From contig OZ244244.1 of NCBI GenBank assembly GCA_965217125.1, forward strand, positions 1,550,001 through 1,614,000: DNA of 64,000 nt. The letters run 5' to 3'. Source of the DNA: JAAOIF01 sp965217125. GTDB taxonomy: Bacteria > Pseudomonadota > Gammaproteobacteria > PS1 > Pseudothioglobaceae. Both the position numbers and the translations under genes were made by a program. Numbering within the stretch: the first letter of the stretch is position 1; every line of letters begins with the position of its first letter. Shown here in pieces: positions 61,543-64,000 of the stretch. The notes beneath the pieces were generated by a model, which worked only from the letters and a program-made list of their open reading frames with translations, did no database searches and was not told the origin of the DNA.

Positions 61543-64000
61543 ATGTCAGCTCAACTAATTTTATTAGATGGATCCGCTTTTTTATTTCGGGCGTATTTTT
61601 CTACCATATCCCAAAATTTAACTAATCAAGATGGTTTTCCAACTGGAGCAATGTTTGGCGTGGTAAGCGCGATTAAGCATTTGCAACGACAATACCCACA
61701 GGCAAAAATAATTGCCATTTTTGATGCCAAAGGCAAAAACTTTAGACATAAAATTTACCCAGAATATAAGGCGCATCGCAAGCCGGCAGAGGAGGAACTG
61801 GTGGTGCAAATAGAGCCATTGTATGAGATTGTTCGTGCTCTGGGGTTTCATTTTATTTGTATGCCCGGTGTCGAGGCAGATGATGTGATTGCCACCCTTT
61901 GTCGGTATGCTGATGAGAATAAAATTAAGACTTTGATTGCCAGTAGCGATAAAGATTTAATGCAATTAGTGAATAAAAATATTAACCAGCTAAATATGAA
62001 GGGCGAGCTGCTTGACGAGGCTGGTGTGCTTGCAAAAACAGGCGTTCGCCCTAATCAGATACTGGATTTATTGGCATTAACGGGCGATAGTGCGGATAAT
62101 ATTCCTGGTGTGCCGAGCGTAGGTCCGAAAACAGCGATTAAATGGCTCAATCAATTTGGCTCGATGGCAAATGTTAAGGACAACGCTTCGCTGATTAGCG
62201 GTAAAGTTGGTCAAAAATTACGCGAAAATTTTGATTTATTAGACTTATCTTATGAATTAGTTAAACTTAAATTTGATGTTGAACTGCCTTGTAATATTCT
62301 GTTAGATGAGCCCGGCGAAAACACTCAAACATTGGCAAAATTATATGAAAAATATGGGTTTTCAGTATGGCTAAAACAGCTAAATAGCACTAATACTATT
62401 GAGGATAACCAGCCGCCAGAAATAGATTTAGTGGCACAGAAAAATCGTGATAGAGAAGACAATTGCGATGCTTGGTTTGAACAATATAGTCAAAATTTGA
62501 TTTTACAACAAGCCGACTTTGAACAGCTTATTAAAAGGCTTGAGAATGCCAAAGCCTTTGTGTTTGATTTAGAAACAACCTCGCTTGATTATATGAATGC
62601 ACAGATTGTTGGCTGGGTGTTTTTAGTGGATTTTGACAGCTTTTATGTGCCAGTTGGACATGATTATTTAGACGCACCTAAGCAGTTAAATTTTGATTGG
62701 GTGTTGGCAAAACTCAGCTGCATTTTAGCCGACCCAGCGATTAACAAAATCGGACAAAATCTAAAATACGACAGCCATATATTGGCAAATTACAATATTC
62801 AGTTAAACGGCATTAGTGATGACACCATGCTTAAATCTTATTGCCTAAATTCAGTTGCCAGCCGACATAATATGGATGATTTGGCACAGTATTATCTGAA
62901 TTATCAAACCATTCATTTTGCCGATGTGGCGGGCAAAGGTAAAAAACAAATATCTTTTAATCAAGTGGGTTTGAACGAGGCCTTTCCTTACGCTTGTGAG
63001 GATGTGATTGTTACTGATGAATTGAATAAAGTATTGGATAATGATTTAGCACAATACCCAAAACTAACACAGCTTTATCAAACCCTTGAAATTCCCTTGA
63101 TTAAAGTATTAATGCGGATGGAACGCCATGGGGTGGCATTGGATGTGAATGCACTAAATGCCCAACAATTAGACATTAGCACACAAATGAAAAGCATTGA
63201 ATCTGAGGCTTTTGAGATGGCTGGCGAGGTCTTTAATCTTGAGTCGCCCAAGCAAATCCAGCAAGTTTTATTTACTGAGCAAGGCATGGGTTTAGAGGCA
63301 AAGAAGAAAACCCCAAAAGGTGCGCCCTCAACTAACGAGGAAGCATTAAAATTGTTAGACCATCCCTTAGTGGATTTGATTCTAAGTTACCGCACCCTAA
63401 CCAAGCTCAACTCTACTTATTTAGAAGCACTGCCAAAACAAATTGACCTAAAAACACAGCGACTACATACCTCATATCACCAAGCAGTAACCGCCACAGG
63501 CAGGCTCTCCTCAAGCAACCCAAATCTGCAAAATATCCCGATTCGCACAGCACAAGGGGCGCGTATTAGAGGCGCATTTATTGCCAGTAAAGACAAGGCG
63601 ATTATTGCTGCTGATTATTCACAAATTGAGTTAAGAATTATGGCACATATTTCTCAAGATGCGCATTTATTAGAAGCCTTTAATAACAATGTTGATGTCC
63701 ATAGTGCCACTGCTTCGATGATGTTTAATGTGTCATTGGACAGCGTTACAAAAGATCATCGGCGCAATGCCAAAGCCATTAATTTTGGCTTAATTTATGG
63801 TATGAGTGCCTTTGGACTTGCCAAGCAAATTGATGTGTCACGCACTGAGGCAAAGCAATATATCGATGCCTATTTTGCAAATTATCCGGGCGTATTGGCT
63901 TATATGGACAAAATTAAAGAGGCTGCGAAAACCCAAGGTTATGTTGAAACTGTGATGCAGCGGCGCTTGTATTTGCCACAAATTAATGCCAAAAATAAAA
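61543..64000 (+). CDS. polA: DNA polymerase I, 5' part
   Basis: Open frame from the ATG at 61543 to the right edge, about 819 residues seen. N-terminal 5'-3' exonuclease: LILLDGSAFLFRAYF, AIFDAKGKNFRHKIYPEYKAHR, PGVEADDVIATL, ASSDKDLMQL and GDSADNIPGVPSVGPKTA. Middle 3'-5' exonuclease: FVFDLETTSLDYM, NLKYDSHIL and YACEDV, with the Asp/Glu set retained. Polymerase: TATGRLSSSNPNLQNIPIR, AADYSQIELRIMAH (motif A) and RRNAKAINFGLIYGMSAFGL (motif B). The C-terminal part is outside the window. Confidence 0.96.
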   Translation, partial: MSAQLILLDGSAFLFRAYFSTISQNLTNQDGFPTGAMFGVVSAIKHLQRQYPQAKIIAIFDAKGKNFRHKIYPEYKAHRKPAEEELVVQIEPLYEIVRALGFHFICMPGVEADDVIATLCRYADENKIKTLIASSDKDLMQLVNKNINQLNMKGELLDEAGVLAKTGVRPNQILDLLALTGDSADNIPGVPSVGPKTAIKWLNQFGSMANVKDNASLISGKVGQKLRENFDLLDLSYELVKLKFDVELPCNILLDEPGENTQTLAKLYEKYGFSVWLKQLNSTNTIEDNQPPEIDLVAQKNRDREDNCDAWFEQYSQNLILQQADFEQLIKRLENAKAFVFDLETTSLDYMNAQIVGWVFLVDFDSFYVPVGHDYLDAPKQLNFDWVLAKLSCILADPAINKIGQNLKYDSHILANYNIQLNGISDDTMLKSYCLNSVASRHNMDDLAQYYLNYQTIHFADVAGKGKKQISFNQVGLNEAFPYACEDVIVTDELNKVLDNDLAQYPKLTQLYQTLEIPLIKVLMRMERHGVALDVNALNAQQLDISTQMKSIESEAFEMAGEVFNLESPKQIQQVLFTEQGMGLEAKKKTPKGAPSTNEEALKLLDHPLVDLILSYRTLTKLNSTYLEALPKQIDLKTQRLHTSYHQAVTATGRLSSSNPNLQNIPIRTAQGARIRGAFIASKDKAIIAADYSQIELRIMAHISQDAHLLEAFNNNVDVHSATASMMFNVSLDSVTKDHRRNAKAINFGLIYGMSAFGLAKQIDVSRTEAKQYIDAYFANYPGVLAYMDKIKEAAKTQGYVETVMQRRLYLPQINAKNK

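Overview
The window is AT-rich bacterial chromosome carrying a typical gammaproteobacterial gene set: cmoA, ubiC/ubiA, mnmG-rsmG, lptC-lptA, rluC, dapD, polA and a tkt-gap-pgk-pyk-fba cluster. The low GC, that sugar-phosphate cluster and small genes packed with 4-8 nt overlaps fit the SUP05/Thioglobus group of sulfur oxidisers and their relatives in marine invertebrates. This placement is an inference from gene content, not a phylogeny.

Layout. (1) 1-8521 is a minus-strand block of secreted proteins: a partial M35 aspzincin metalloprotease cut by the left edge, an M10 matrixin-like protease, a small exported partner overlapping it, and a 1244-residue Fn3 protein. (2) 8647-13640 holds two small HTH regulators and then a housekeeping run: ubiC, cmoA, trpG/pabA, rhodanese, grxC, gpsA and a Bax-like glucosaminidase. 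(3) 13670-17597 holds rpsI/rplM, a thioredoxin-like protein, a DeaD-type RNA helicase and a cold-shock protein. (4) 17640-24485 is a repeat-rich island with two paralogous cadherin-like secreted proteins, made by segmental duplication. It is embedded in 18-bp palindromes, 105-bp tandem repeats, about 195-bp structured elements and 7-bp low-complexity tracts. (5) 24485-35419 holds lptA/lptC and thiE, then a long minus-strand chain: NYN protein, argS, ATPase + TOPRIM pair, second ATPase + RloB TOPRIM pair, RecB/AddA-like helicase-nuclease. (6) 35708-41119 is an extracytoplasmic redox cluster: CxxCH lipoprotein, TlpA-like redoxin, DUF4266 lipoprotein, DUF3570 protein with a flavinylation-like motif, and ApbE. 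(7) 41124-48670 holds coaE, tRNA-Met and the central carbon cluster. (8) 48734-50788 is a tandemly duplicated, unrecognised pair of genes (soluble protein + membrane protein). (9) 50810-64000 holds mnmG, rsmG, an AsmA-like protein, a two-gene DNA methyltransferase/nuclease module, tatD, rluC, ubiA, dapD, znuC and the 5' part of polA.

Working together: four secreted proteins share an almost identical C-terminal tail of two 56-58 residue EF-hand/dockerin-like units, suggesting a common secretion, anchoring or assembly route. The redox cluster could pass electrons through covalently bound flavin and haem outside the cytoplasm. The ATPase/TOPRIM pairs coupled to a helicase-nuclease, and the methyltransferase/nuclease pair, look like defence modules placed inside housekeeping operons. 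All functions are read from sequence motifs; no database search was run.
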